Shown here in pieces: positions 23,662 through 34,290 of a stretch of DNA of 64,000 bases (position 1 is the first letter of the stretch; each line of letters opens with the position of its first letter). The notes beneath the pieces are model-generated. The model saw only the letters and a list, made by a program, of their open reading frames with translations, was not told the DNA's origin and ran no database searches. The DNA comes from Thalassia testudinum (lineage: Eukaryota > Streptophyta > Magnoliopsida > Alismatales > Hydrocharitaceae). The translations under genes were made by a program, and so were the position numbers. The stretch spans positions 80,159,501-80,223,500 of the forward strand of contig JAZHRO010000013.1 in assembly GCA_037157565.1 (NCBI GenBank), given 5' to 3'.

Positions 23662-23679
23662 TCCCCGGCAATGGCGCCA
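23662..23679 (-). promoter_or_regulatory. Primer-binding site (tRNA-Asp), probably element B
   Basis: Minus-strand TGGCGCCATTGCCGGGGA matches the tRNA-Asp complement at 17 of 18 bases, the best primer site in the window. It begins two bases after the LTR end at 23682. Confidence 0.92.
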
Positions 23680-23681
23680 TT

Positions 23682-25503
23682 TGATAAGTCGATTTTTTCT
23701 TTCAAATAATGTATTAAGATGATTTGTCATTGTAGGATCAAAGTGGTGGAAAATCGCTTAACAAAACAATTGAAATTAAAATTAAACCACTCACAGGAGA
23801 GCGGGTCGTGTCCATAGGGAGGCAATGACTTAGTTAAGCTCGCAACTAAGTCGAAATCAAGTTTATTGAACTATTCGTCAAGTCAAATAATGCTTGTGTA
23901 GCTATGAAAGTAAACCTTAAATTTAATGACAAGTCAAGGGGTGTGAATGTAATTTTTACGTCAGAAAATTATCCATGTGCAAGGGTATTCTATGTGCTAT
24001 CCACTTGCATGCATATGAAAATGTCATTCAAAATTAAATTCAATGCACATAGAGATGAATAACAAGGTTTACCAATTCTCTAGAAGCATGAGAATGAAGG
24101 CATAAATTCACCATAATAAAATAATGATAAATCAAAATTCATTTTGTGGCAATGGCATGAAATGTAATTATTAATTCCACCATTAACAGAGGATTCTACC
24201 TCTCTCCTCGTCGTGCATGGGAGAGAGGATTGTTCGAAGAACTCTTCTGGACGTAGATTGGCCGAAGCGAGGGCTCTGCAATGGTGGTGACGGCAAGTTA
24301 CGAAACAGCCGGAGCCGGCCTGCCGGAGGAAAGAAGTGGCGGCGGTGGAGGACGTTGCTGCAGGCCGTGCGTGTTGCAGGCGCAAGGACGGCAGTGCGCG
24401 GGCACTGCAGGCGCTGCAGGCACGTGCGGGGCATGGGCACGTGGAGCAGTGGCACTCTGCAGGTGCAAAGGCACGCGCGGTGGGTTCTGTTGGCGCTGGC
24501 TGCAGGTTGGCAGGGAGGCGCTGGAGTGTTCTGAAGTGGGCGTGGTGAAGGAGAAGGGGCGTAGGCACATGGGGTGAAGGCGCTGCTAGAGGACGCTCTG
24601 CAAGTCGTAAGGGGTGCACGGGAGTGGGTGCTAGAGCGCGGGCTGCTGGCGTGCGGGCGTGAAGGCGGGTGGAGGTGAAGGCGTGGGGACTGCAGTAGGG
24701 TGAAGGTGAAAGGGCGTGGAGGTTCTAGTGAAGGCATGCGGGCGTGGGTGCTTGAGCACGGGCTGCTGGCACGCAGGCGAGGGTGTGTAGGTACTGGAGT
24801 GTGCGCTGGCTGAGGTGAGGGTGCGCGGTAGCTGGGGCGCTTGGCAGGGTGCGCTGGAGGTGGGTGTGCTGGAGATGAAGGCGCGAGCGTTGGCATGTGC
24901 GCTGGAGGTGGGTGTTGAAGCGTGGGTGCTGAGAATGATGGTGCGGGCATGGGTGATGGCATGAGGCAGGAGGAACTTGCAGGGACTCTTGGCGGTGTGG
25001 GCTGTCACCCCACACGCCCACGGTGATGGAATCGCACTGCTGCAGTGGGAGGCCGGTGGTATGGAATGGATAAGGATCAAGGTCCTCTAAGCACAGTGAG
25101 GAACAAAGGAATGGCGGCCTCCCTTTGAACGCCAACCCCTCCTCTTTTGTAGCCACGGCCACAAAGATTTGAATCTCAAAAGCTACCGTAGAATTAATGT
25201 CATGCGCAAGAGGAGGAGGCGAAGATGGGGGAGTTACCTGTAAAGGAGAAGAAAAGGAATAAAATAATTAGGGCTATTTATACATAACTCCTTAACTTCT
25301 ATGTTAATTAAAATAGTGCACCTAATTAATTAACTAATTAAATATATGCAACCATAGGTTAATTCCAAATGCATGAATTATGCACTTAAGCTAAAAATAT
25401 GAATTAATTTATTTACATCCTAATGTATGCTATCTAAATGTTAAAATTAACTTAATGTCTAAACATTTAGATACTTAAATAGCTCACAAATGTGAGCTAA
25501 TCA
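23682..25503 (-). repeat. 5' LTR, probably of element B (1.82 kb)
   Basis: On the minus strand it starts TGATTAGCTCACATTTGTGA (25503) and ends GACTTATCA (23682), followed by the primer site. It is the same family as solo LTR H (48888-50527): both ends and the segment GGTGGAAAATCGCTTAAC are shared. A TATAAATAG box lies at 25274-25282 on the minus strand. A GC-rich minisatellite fills the downstream part and produces long proline-rich spurious frames. Its right neighbour is LTR N, which it interrupts. Confidence 0.82.
24590..24980. repeat. GC-rich minisatellite in the LTR
   Basis: Degenerate repeats built on GGGCGTGAAGGCG, GCGGGCTGCTGGC and GGGTGCTGGAG. A similar but diverged tract is in solo LTR H at about 49500-50100. 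Frames across it read as low-complexity proline, alanine and histidine and are not genes. Confidence 0.8.
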
Positions 25504-26686
25504 TGGCTGACGCAATAGACGAAGGCGGCTCCGGTGAGGTTGGAACGGCAAGGATGAAGGAGGAAGTGGTGTCTGCTGGTATGGCAAGACACAGAGAAGA
25601 ACAAGGAGGAGGAATCCGCAGCAGGTATGGCAGTCGGACGATTAGAAAGAGTTGGGGGGATCGCCAAACATCAAGGGGCCTTTGGCCGTGAGAGGGAGAG
25701 ATGAATTGAGGGGAATCACGGCTAAATTCGAGTGTGGAGAAGTTGGGAGGATCCGGGCTTCTTTAAATAGGGATCTGAGTGGCGGTTAGGGCTTGGGAAG
25801 CAAGCTTCCCAAGCTTGGATGGTCATCGAACTTGGAAGCTGTTAAGATGCCCAAACCTCTCATGCGTTCGCATGAGAGATTGGGAGGGAATCAGAGCTCA
25901 AGGACGGTTTCAAACTGGAGAGATTTTCTCAGAGAATCTCCCTTCCAATTTTGGAAGGAATTCTCCAAGCAATCAAGGAGCAATCACCTGTCAAAGGTCA
26001 TCGGAGTAGGTTTCCTCTGCGATAATGGTGGAGGGACCTAATTGTGAAGACGACGAAGAAGCTAGGGGCTGTAGCAAGGGTTTTTGAAAGTTAGGGATAG
26101 AAATGTAATCAGACAGGACCTTTTTCGCAAACTAGGTCAAAGCAAACTCATCTTGGGTCCAAATTTTGGTACAAACCTAATTTGGATATAAGGAATCCAA
26201 TGGTGAAGTTGGATTTATGCAAAAACCCATTTTAGGGCAAATATCTATCTGAGACTACAGTTTAGGTCAAAATGGGTTCTAATGGCTAAATTAAAGGTAC
26301 TAAACCCTAGAGAATATTTTTCTATGATTTTTAGAGGATTTAAGTGAATTTTATCCTTACTAGAACCTTGGTTAATTAAGATGGTCTATTTTTAGGATTT
26401 CAAAAGTCATTTAACTCTCAAAACACGCACAAACCCTTTTCTATCTAATCCAACCCACTTGTTATCCTGTTAAGACCATTTAACCTTTATTTAGCCCTTG
26501 AGAAAAATCGTGGTTGTACTGCATTCAAGATTTGCTGGTAAAATTATAGTTTTAACCTTAGTTTCTTGTGTTTCTCTCAGAAAGGTTATGCAATGAATTA
26601 TGACCTTCAGTTGGTTGTGTAGGGGCATTTACCGACTTTATTATGTCAAAATGAGCTAGTTAGGGCTCATGATGGTGTTCCCATTA
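25504..26686 (-). repeat. LTR N, U3 part (same family as I, J and K)
   Basis: Matches LTR J (38010-39120) and LTR K (45100-46095), including AATCTCCCTTCCAATTTT and the outer end GGTGTTCCCAT. Outer end at 26686 (TAATGG, decayed from TGATGG). It carries a perfect CTTGGGAAGC/GCTTCCCAAG hairpin at 25792-25813 next to a TTTAAA TATA-like box at 25762-25767. The rest of N should lie left of the window, because element B interrupts it here. Bases 26687-26691 (GGACT) are the candidate target duplication. Confidence 0.75.
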
Positions 26687-27387
26687 GGACTTGACCTCTT
26701 AAGTCTACCAGTTTTAATTAAGAGCGTGGGTGCTTATGATTTCACTTGAACTTTCAAGATGTTTTTGTGAAAAAGTGACCTGATTTGAAGATTGGTTAAC
26801 CCGATCAAGGTGGGTCAATTTCACCTGTATTGTCATTTTAAGAACTTTAGGTCCCTCTTTTAGTGTTCAAATGAATTTAAGAGCCTGATTTTAGGGTTTT
26901 GCTTGAATAGATCAATTCAATCAAGGTTTAGGCACACATTGGTTGGGAAGATCAATTCTTGATTAAGCAAGTGTGTCTCTAAAATCCTAAACTAGAATCC
27001 TTAATTGGCTCTGATTTGATCCAATTTAATTTGTCAAAATGTGGTACCTAGGGCTCAAACAAGAATGTGATAGCTCTAAATACCTTAAGATCTTAAGTAG
27101 GTGCACAGATCAGGGTTTGGATATTCTCTAGAATGTATTAAATCAGGCAACTTCATGATTTGTCTAAGAATAGAATGCAAGTAGCCCTAATTGATTTTTT
27201 CCCTTTTTTTTAGCTTTTTCAGATTCAGGGGCTTAGAAGAAAGTAGATGGAGTTTACCTATCCCTAGAGTGGATGATGTGCAGCTGATCTTCCTTTAATG
27301 AGTCTTAGAAACAAATCACAATCAAAAGAGATGTAGCAAGTTAGAATCCAATCTGATATTGCAATGAAGAGATCTAAAGCGCGTTGC
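26687..27387 (-). other. Leader of element I
   Basis: About 700 bases downstream of the primer site at 27388-27405 on the minus strand. No convincing open frame. LTR N is inserted at its left end, so any gag of element I would lie left of the window. Confidence 0.6.
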
Positions 27388-27405
27388 TCCCCAGCAACGA
27401 CGGCA
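27388..27405 (-). promoter_or_regulatory. Primer-binding site of element I (tRNA-Asp)
   Basis: Minus-strand TGCCGTCGTTGCTGGGGA matches the tRNA-Asp complement at 15 of 18 positions. It lies three bases from the LTR end at 27409. Confidence 0.82.
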
Positions 27406-27408
27406 AAA

Positions 27409-28785
27409 TGTTGGAGCGATAAGTCGATGTTTTAAAATTGCTTCGTTATAATATAGCTAAAATAGCGCTCAAACAAATAAATTAATACTCAAAAAAGTCT
27501 GAGGTGGTTCGCTGGGAGCAAATAGGAATTAAGTTCTCAAAATTGCAATTTAAAATAATAGAGATACGAAATTATAATCATAAATTGATTCAGAGTATGT
27601 AGCAATAGAATCAAGTATCAGACTGTAAAAAGAATGGAGTAAAATGGTGATTTGAATCACCAATTAGTCCCTACAATAATGGCAAATAGAAATCAATAGA
27701 TATATATATATGAAATGATCTCAGCAATCTAAATATTCAATCAGACATCTTAAATGTCAGATTCTTCCTTTCCTTCTTCCATACTTTTCTTCCTTTTCTT
27801 CTTTGCTCTTCTTCTTCTTCGTTCTTTCTCTCCTTTACTCTTCTTCTTCTGTTCTTTCTCTCTGTGCGGCTCCCCTTCTTCCTTCTTCTACTTCTTCTTT
27901 CTTTCTCTTCTCTACTTCTCTACTCTTCACGTAGAGGGGGAAGGATCCTTAATTTTGGCTAAGTGTCGGCCAAACCTTCACAAAGCAAGATCCCCTTGCC
28001 CCCGCACACGATCCTCTCTTTCTCTCCTTGGGTTACGCTATCCCAGAGCCTCCAACAGTACCAGGTTATCAGGTTTTGGACCTAAAGCACACCTAAGTCC
28101 AGGGTTGCGGGCGTGGTCGCAGTCGAGGAGTGGAGTTGGGTTAGGCGGGTTAGGTCTGCACCAGGCCTGCGGGGGACGAGTCACGGGCGAGGTGCTAGTG
28201 AAGGGTGAGCGGGGGACCTCACCCCCCAAGTGTCTGAGGCAATAAGCCCCAAGCATTTTTTTCAATTTATGTGGCCGCAAGCATCTTCAACTTCCGAGGT
28301 GGGACTAAAGCCCCACCTTTCCTTTGCACATCGCAGCAGCAGGGTTGAAGGCTCGAATTGAGGTAGTGGTAGGTGCTGCCGACTTCAATTGTCACCCTGA
28401 GATCGCTCCTGGAAGTGTTCCGCTCGACCTGGGCATAACGCTTGGAGCTGAATGCACAAGAACAACACTTAGAGGTCTTCGAAGGAGCTCCTCCAATGGC
28501 ACTGTGGCTCGAGACCTGAAAGAGACAAATACAGGCTAAACACCCAAATCAGTACGCTCAATAGTTTGTCCTTCATGAGGCGAATGCAACAGTGGCGTCA
28601 GTGAGGGGTGAACGTGTGAGAGGTGGCCTATCAACGTCGAAAAATGAAGTGCGTAGGTGTGGTGTTCAGCGGAGCGAGTGAGGGACCAAATCCCTCAACT
28701 TCTTGAGGGGTTTTGGTCTGTGGAGCATAGCGGAGCTGATGGTGGTGACAGCGGCAAGTTTCAAGCAGTGTGGCGATGTATAGGC
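27409..28785 (-). repeat. Element I 5' LTR, U5/R part, truncated
   Basis: Same family as J and K: near-end TTTTAAAAT, the GGTGATTTGAATCACC palindrome at 27646-27661, the GTGGGACTAAAGCCCCAC region, and CTTGAGGGGTTTTGGTC. Homology with J is lost near 28785, where the end of the element C 5' LTR begins. Frames such as 27754-28245 are low-complexity LTR sequence. Confidence 0.78.
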
Positions 28786-29607
28786 GCCCAATTGCTACTG
28801 CATCAGACACTTCTACCCAATCCCCACAAGGGACATGCAGCGAGCATCACCAAAGACAAACTTATCACAACCAAGGGGTCTCCCAAGAGGCCCGACTGCA
28901 CATCCCCCAAATATGGGGGCATGTCTTAAGAAGGGGAGCCTTGACTCCCCCTAGTCCTCAACAAAACGATAGAGGGACAACATCGCCTAAGCGGCCATAA
29001 CTCCTTGGCCCTTTGCCACCCAGACAAAAGGGCCTGGGTGGCACAGTCAGAGCTAGAGAACCCTCTTAACTCCACCCTAGGCAAACTCCATCAAGCGATG
29101 ACTGATTCCAAGGAGCAGAGGTCTGGTCCTACCCTCTTGGGCACTGTGTATCCCTTGAATGTGATCGGCTCACCCACTAAAAACCTAATTTTTAGCCTAA
29201 TGAACAATGTTAGTGAGAGAAGCCCTAAAAAGATGACTAAGTGTTGGCATAGAAGAGAGGAGAGGAGTGAATAAGCAACAGCAACTAAGCGTTGGCCGTA
29301 GTGTTGTGTGTGTTTGTGTACATATGTGTATATGTATAATGCGTATAGTATAAATACATAGTATATGTTTATAAATAATGTAAATAAATAAATAAATATA
29401 AATATGTATACGTATATAATTAATATAGGTAATAATATAAGTAGTGTAAAGATATTAGAGCTTTAGTGACAATTAGATCCGTCACTGTACATAACTATAT
29501 ATGTCAGTATAGGTAGCTATTTTGCCTTATGTCAGGTAAATATTTTACTAAGGTTACAGCGACGCTTATATATGTTACTATAAACATTAGTATGTTAATA
29601 TAATTAT
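28786..29607 (+). repeat. Element C 5' LTR, terminal part
   Basis: Ends directly before the primer site at 29611. It matches family E in reverse (29100-29150 with about 16565-16600). It includes an AT-rich tract at 29300-29450 and short inverted motifs TTTAGTGACAA and ATCCGTCACTG. The beginning of the LTR is missing; the junction with LTR I lies near 28785, within about 100 bases. Confidence 0.65.
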
Positions 29608-29610
29608 TTT

Positions 29611-29628
29611 TGACGCCGTTGCCGAAGA
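29611..29628 (+). promoter_or_regulatory. Primer-binding site of element C (tRNA-Asp)
   Basis: TGACGCCGTTGCCGAAGA matches the tRNA-Asp complement at 15 of 18 positions; all three differences are G to A. Confidence 0.85.
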
Positions 29629-30880
29629 GGCAACTCTCCATATGCCAAAATTTTTCTTTTATTTTTCAATTGTATATGTTTTTAATTTATTTGTATATAA
29701 TCATTCTTTTATTCATATTCTTTGTTGTATATACATTCTTTTATTTGTTATATATTTTTTAAATTCTTTTTGTATATATTAGTTCGACTAATCATTTTTC
29801 TTTTATTTATTTTGATGGTATCTAAGGAGTTGGAGGAGAATTGCTACTTCCCGATGGACCTGCTTCTTTTTTTCTTCGATTCCAAAACTGCTTCAACAGA
29901 ACCATGTTTAGTTAGTTCAGACATTAGGATTTAGGTTTAGATTTTATTTTTAGTTTTAGGATTCTTTGTATAGTCATAAGTTGTGAGAGCATGTTTTCGC
30001 ACATTTTATGTAATAATGTGGACTATGGGCACTTATTCTTTTATTATTGTTCGCTTCAGGTTTTCTACTTTATTTTTCTATTTGATTTAATTTTTTGCAT
30101 TAAAAAAATTACAAAATTGAAAATACCAAAAATATTTCATCTTTACTTCTCTAGCAGCAGCTTGACATAGGCATGTCATTTTAGGTTTGCATTAATTTCA
30201 GCTAGATTTACTTTGTGTCAATGTGCATTAAATGTTAAGTGCTGGAGCCAGGTATGACTTCTAACTTTCTTAAGCTCCTGCCATCCTTACATTGGACATA
30301 ATTAAGCAAGACCACCACTTGTTTGCAAAAGATTAAAAAGTGAGACCTATCTACATGAAAAAACACTCTTAAAGAGAAGAACCTAATTCAAAGTGTGACA
30401 CAATTAAATTCTCTGAAACCTTGTGTGGTTTGTCATCGAGACTTTGTTGATTGCTTATCGTGTACACACTACACGATCACATAAGATACACAAGAACACA
30501 CTTTGTTATCTCATCTCTCTGTGCACCCACAGGAATTTGGATTCGCACTCCAGTCATATCCAACTTTTGGGTGGATTTAGAGGTCTGCACATCATTTGGT
30601 TTCTCTTAGGATGCATACGATTGCATTGATAATATCTATTTGCGCATTATATTTTTCGTAGCAGACCAATAGTAAAATTTCACGACTTTTGTCTTGCTTG
30701 AATGCTGTGGTCTTGATTCTGAGATTGAGATTTTGTCTGGTTGGATTGATTTTGCCGTGAGTTTGTGACTGCTTTGCAAAATGTTTTCAAAAACCAAACT
30801 CACTGATGGTAGATGATTCTTGACACCAGCCACTAGTACTTCCTTTGGGTACTTCTAACCAAGTCACCTACACTTCCGCC
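29629..30880 (+). other. Element C 5' leader
   Basis: AT-rich, no supported gene. Near 30450-30510 the wording ATTGCTTATCGTGTACACAC and AAGATACACAAGAACAC resembles the leader of D just before gag (53760-53810), so the leader is full length and gag should start close after it. Confidence 0.6.
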
Positions 30881-31080
30881 ATCTTTACAGTCTCCTTCAG
30901 GGAAGGAACTGTGAACAATCCATTTGTGACACTACTGTTCTGGAGGAACCTATGTTCCTCAATATCCTGATCCTTCTACACCTTACTCAGATCAGCAACC
31001 ACCTCTTCTCCCCAACCCAAATTCATCTTCTTCATCTTGAATCTGCATTCATTGCTCAAAGAGGTGGAAGCTGTAGATTC
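30881..31080 (+). pseudogene. Remnant of gag in element C
   Basis: In broken frames the stretch reads YVPQYPDPSTPYSDQQPPLLP, similar in composition and position to the variable part of D gag (GTFVPTYTDSSYLINP). No capsid block is present, so nearly all of gag, protease, RT and RNase H is deleted. The assignment is tentative. Confidence 0.4.
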
Positions 31081-31103
31081 TTTTGGATACATTTTTTTTC
31101 TTT

Positions 31104-31209
31104 ACTTGGACCTTGAGCCAAGTAATTCCGATTTGTTTCTACATACTTGGACCATAAGCCAAGTCCCTCTGATGTGATACCCATTTTTTACTTGGGCCTT
31201 GTACCAAGT
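31104..31209. repeat. Three spaced hairpins ACTTGG-N8-CCAAGT
   Basis: Copies at 31104-31123, 31145-31164 and 31190-31209: each has a 6-base stem ACTTGG/CCAAGT around an 8-base centre. Loops differ but stems are identical. They lie exactly between the gag remnant and the integrase remnant. Confidence 0.85.
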
Positions 31210-31216
31210 AACAAAT

Positions 31217-31330
31217 TCTGAGAATCTTTGACAATGGAGCCGTCGAGATCATTGAGATTAACAAATCTGAACCTTTCACTATCAATGGACAAAGACTGAA
31301 ACCCTTCATTCAGCTGCATGATCTCAGACT
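31217..31330 (+). pseudogene. C-terminal integrase remnant of element C
   Basis: Reads IFDNGAVEIIEINKSEPFTI then NGQRLKPFIQL, matching the end of integrase in D ([24 protein letters not shown]) and A (KHLKPYL). The rest of integrase is deleted, making C a deletion derivative. Confidence 0.8.
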
Positions 31331-32090
31331 TATCAAACCTGTCATTTCGCTCCAACATCTTGAACCTATTTCTACTGACACATCTTTTACTAGGTTTACG
31401 CGTAGCTGAAGGCATTAAACTTAGCAACCTATCCTTTGTATATAGCTGACTTTACCTTTCTTGTTTTCCATTTTCTTTCATTAGGTGTCTATCCTTGCAT
31501 TTTTACCATGCATTCATAGTCACATAAGTCATACATTTCACTGCTTAGCCTGACTTTCCACTCTGATCTTATATCAGACTTAAAATCGTCCGCACAGAGA
31601 TTTTTATCTCCTCATTCCAACTTCCATCACCCAATTTAAGTTAGTGAAATGCAGAGCATGCATTCACATCCACCCTATTCATACAATGAGGACATTGCAT
31701 CATTTAAGTATGGGGGCGTGTAAATGGTAAAATCATTTACTAAAATGCAATTAAAGACGCACCTGTAGTGAATATAGTATAATATTATCAAAAATACTAA
31801 AGAAATTGAAAACTTTTGAAAATTTTGAAAAAAAAAATACAAAGTCAAAAATATGAAAAAATGACAAAAACAAAAATTCAAAAAATACAATAAGGGACCT
31901 AAATATACTTATTGTTGAGGGAGAACTCCAACACTGAAATTGAGAAGAGAAAAAAGCATTGAAAGAATCTTAAGTGTTTAATTATGATTTTCTAGCTGAA
32001 AATAAAAATAGAATAAGTGTTTATGGACATTCAACCTTCGCTGGTTAGATTTTCTAGGCCACTGTACCTTGATTCACTTAGACTTTGGCT
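31331..32090 (+). other. Element C 3' noncoding domain, first part
   Basis: No gene. It holds the conserved CAATGAGGACATTGCAT at 31684-31700, followed by TTTAAGTATGGGGG, a possible second polypurine tract; D has the same motif near 59638. From 31990 it aligns with the element A 3' domain until the Copia insertion. Confidence 0.65.
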
Positions 32091-32108
32091 TAATACACTT
32101 TAAGCTTT

Positions 32109-32320
32109 GCTAGTTAGACTTTCTTCTTCTCTTCCTTTGTTAGCTCTTTTTCTTCTTTCTTCTTTGGCATATATTTGGACTCAATGATATGCCAAATCTC
32201 AAAGTCCATTGCTTCAAGAAAAATTTACATTCTTCTTTTCCAATAATCATAATCTGATCCGTCAAATAGTGGTGGTTGGAAAATTAATTTTTCCTCCATA
32301 AAACTTGTTGTTGTGGCCAT
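32109..32320 (-). pseudogene. Copia-type gag, N-terminal fragment
   Basis: Starts with ATG at 32320 and reads MATTTSFMEEKLIFQPPLFD, GSDYDYWKRRM, a stop, FLEAMDFEIWHIIESKYM and a lysine/glutamate-rich tail. The FDGSDYDYWKRRM...W segment is the standard start of plant SIRE/Maximus gag. Two in-frame stops make it dead, and the region ends after about 70 codons. Confidence 0.8.
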
Positions 32321-32590
32321 GTGAAGGTGAGGTGTAATGTCTCCTTCATAATCAGGCTTTGATACCAAATGAGAGTGGGAGAACATCCTACGGATCACAA
32401 CATATACTAGAGGAGAGGGGTGAATAGTATCACCTTAAAAAATATATATATAAGCCATGTGAAGGTGAGGTGTAACGTCTCCTTCAAGATCAGTCTCTGA
32501 TACCAAATGAGAGTAGGAGAATATCCTACAGATAGTAATGTATACTATAGGCGATGGGTGAATAGTATCACCTTAAAAAATATATACATA
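32316..32590. repeat. Tandem duplication (138 bp) of a Copia LTR end and primer site
   Basis: Copies begin at 32316 and 32454. Each includes the leader, the initiator-Met primer site (minus-strand TGGTATCAAAGC at 32356-32367 and TGGTATCAGAGA at 32494-32505) and the adjoining LTR end starting TGAGAGT on the plus strand. The copies differ at roughly 15% of positions by eye, so the duplication is old. Confidence 0.85.
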
Positions 32591-33112
32591 TATATATACA
32601 TACACAGATAAAAAATAGATCATAAGAGATTCAAGCATAGAGTACACCTGATTTATAGTGGAAACCCTTCCCGGGTGAAAACCACTACCCAAGCCTCCCA
32701 ACTTAGGATTTTTCCGACTAGGCAACACTAGTCAATCCACTAACGTACCACTTGAACAAGGGTGGCACAACCTCTTACAACTATCCCTTCTCTTACTAAC
32801 CTAAAGAGAAGCACAACAAGAACAATAACAACAATGGATTTCTCCTAACAGCTTGGGATCCGTAATCAAAGCAACAAGTAAAATAAAATAATATAATCCT
32901 ATAGAACCTTAAGGAAAGTCAAACTGGATTTTTTTAGAGGTTCGAATAGACGTACTTTAGAGAGCGTGAAAATAGAAGTGCAGAAGCACTTTGAGAGAAA
33001 GCACGAGAGCTCTTTTTATATATGGATTTCTCTTTGAAAGTGTGCTTTTAAATGAGGGATGCGTACGACCTCTATTTATACTAAAAGTTTTGCCTGAATA
33101 GAAAGTTAAATT

Positions 33113-33310
33113 GGTCGATCAATTAAGGTTAATTGGTCGATCAAAAGGCAATTTGGTTGATCAATTAAGATAGTTGGTCGATCACCAATTGATCAATCAA
33201 TTTACTTGGGTGGTCGATCAAAAGGATATTTATCAACATCCTAAAATGGACTGATTTGATCGGTTAATGAAGTTAGTTTTTCGATCAATTAACTAATTTG
33301 GTCAATCAAT
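33113..33310. repeat. Degenerate TTGGTCGATCAA repeats in the Copia LTR
   Basis: Roughly ten copies of a word related to TTGGTCGATCAATTAA in about 200 bases, irregularly spaced and in both orientations. No gene. Confidence 0.75.
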
Positions 33311-33535
33311 AACCATAAAAACTTGATTTTGAAAAGATAAGTGAAAATCCCTTTTTGAGTTTTATTTGAAGTTCCTTACAATAATGTCCTAGACTCAAAT
33401 AAAGATAAAAAGACATACATCAGCAACTATCTGCACTTGGCTTGAAAGACGCTTCAATCCGAGATAGTCCTAAAATATTAGTCTAGTAATAAGCATAATT
33501 TTGGTGTATCAAAACAAAAGTGCTTACATGTCCTA

Positions 33536-34290
33536 GTCTTTAGTCTTGTGTTTCGGAGAAGCTCTTTTCACCAAAGAACTCACCTACCAAATAAGTGTGC
33601 TCTACCAAATAAAGTTGTCAGAGACATACTGACATTCATTTGTGAAGAAAAAAAATTAGAAAAAGTCAAAAAGAATTTTCAGAAACAGGCACTCCTTAGA
33701 ATAAGTCATGTATGTTCTCCAAGTCCTGTAAATAGTTTTCCACCAAAAATATTTTCAGGGTGCATTACAAAAACTTTGTTTCCACCAAATATTATTTGAG
33801 CCACAATGCAATAAAAATTGGATTTGAGTCTTCCTCATTTTTTAGAGTTATCCAAAGACATGAGCTAAAGCTAGGACCAACTTAGACTTTAAAAGAAGTG
33901 AAACCCTGGGATTGAGTTTTGAAGTTCACCTGGGTAGTCCTGACCTATCATTGAGCACAATCATAACCACTTAACTTCTGAGCCTTGTAAAACCTTCTCA
34001 GTCCTAGAAATCGCACTTAAGGTTTAAATATGAAGAGTCCTTGTTGGTCGAGAGATGGTTTATGTCGTATCAGTCTTAAGTTCTCATCAGTCTTCCTAAG
34101 CGACAAGTTCTCACAATGTCCAGGCATAAACACAGTTGGTTTATTGAAAAATCTTTCAGCTTAAAGATCATCTCTAAACACTTAACAATTTGAGAAAAGA
34201 AAAATAGATATCTCATCACACTTACCTAGCTAATGCTTAAATTGCTTTGCACTTTAATGAGTTGTTTGCTGAGGGATTAACAAAACCTGA
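33536..34290 (+). other. Element C 3' noncoding domain, second part
   Basis: Matches 662-1330 of element A in reverse, with shared ACCAAATAAAGTTGT, AAGGTTTAAATAT and GTCGAGAGATGGT. The small frame at 33548-33799 lacks any domain and is not preserved in A. No gene is supported. Confidence 0.7.

Larger units (their letters stand above)
32090..33535 (-). mobile_element. Truncated Copia (SIRE/Maximus-like) element inserted in C
   Basis: On the minus strand: LTR (from about 33535 to 32370), initiator-Met tRNA primer site, short leader, then the first about 70 codons of a Copia-type gag. The rest of the element is missing. Element C resumes at about 33536 (matching the element A 3' domain), so this is an insertion later shortened at its left side. 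It is the only clear Copia sequence in the window. Confidence 0.75.

Noticed and set aside
24183..25162. Long proline- and histidine-rich frames
   Set aside because: They lie across the minisatellite of an LTR whose relative (solo LTR H) is diverged and does not keep the frames.
27754..28245. 163-codon frame with a hydrophobic phenylalanine/leucine start
   Set aside because: The start is a TTC/CTT-rich tract in the LTR; the family members J and K do not keep the frame.
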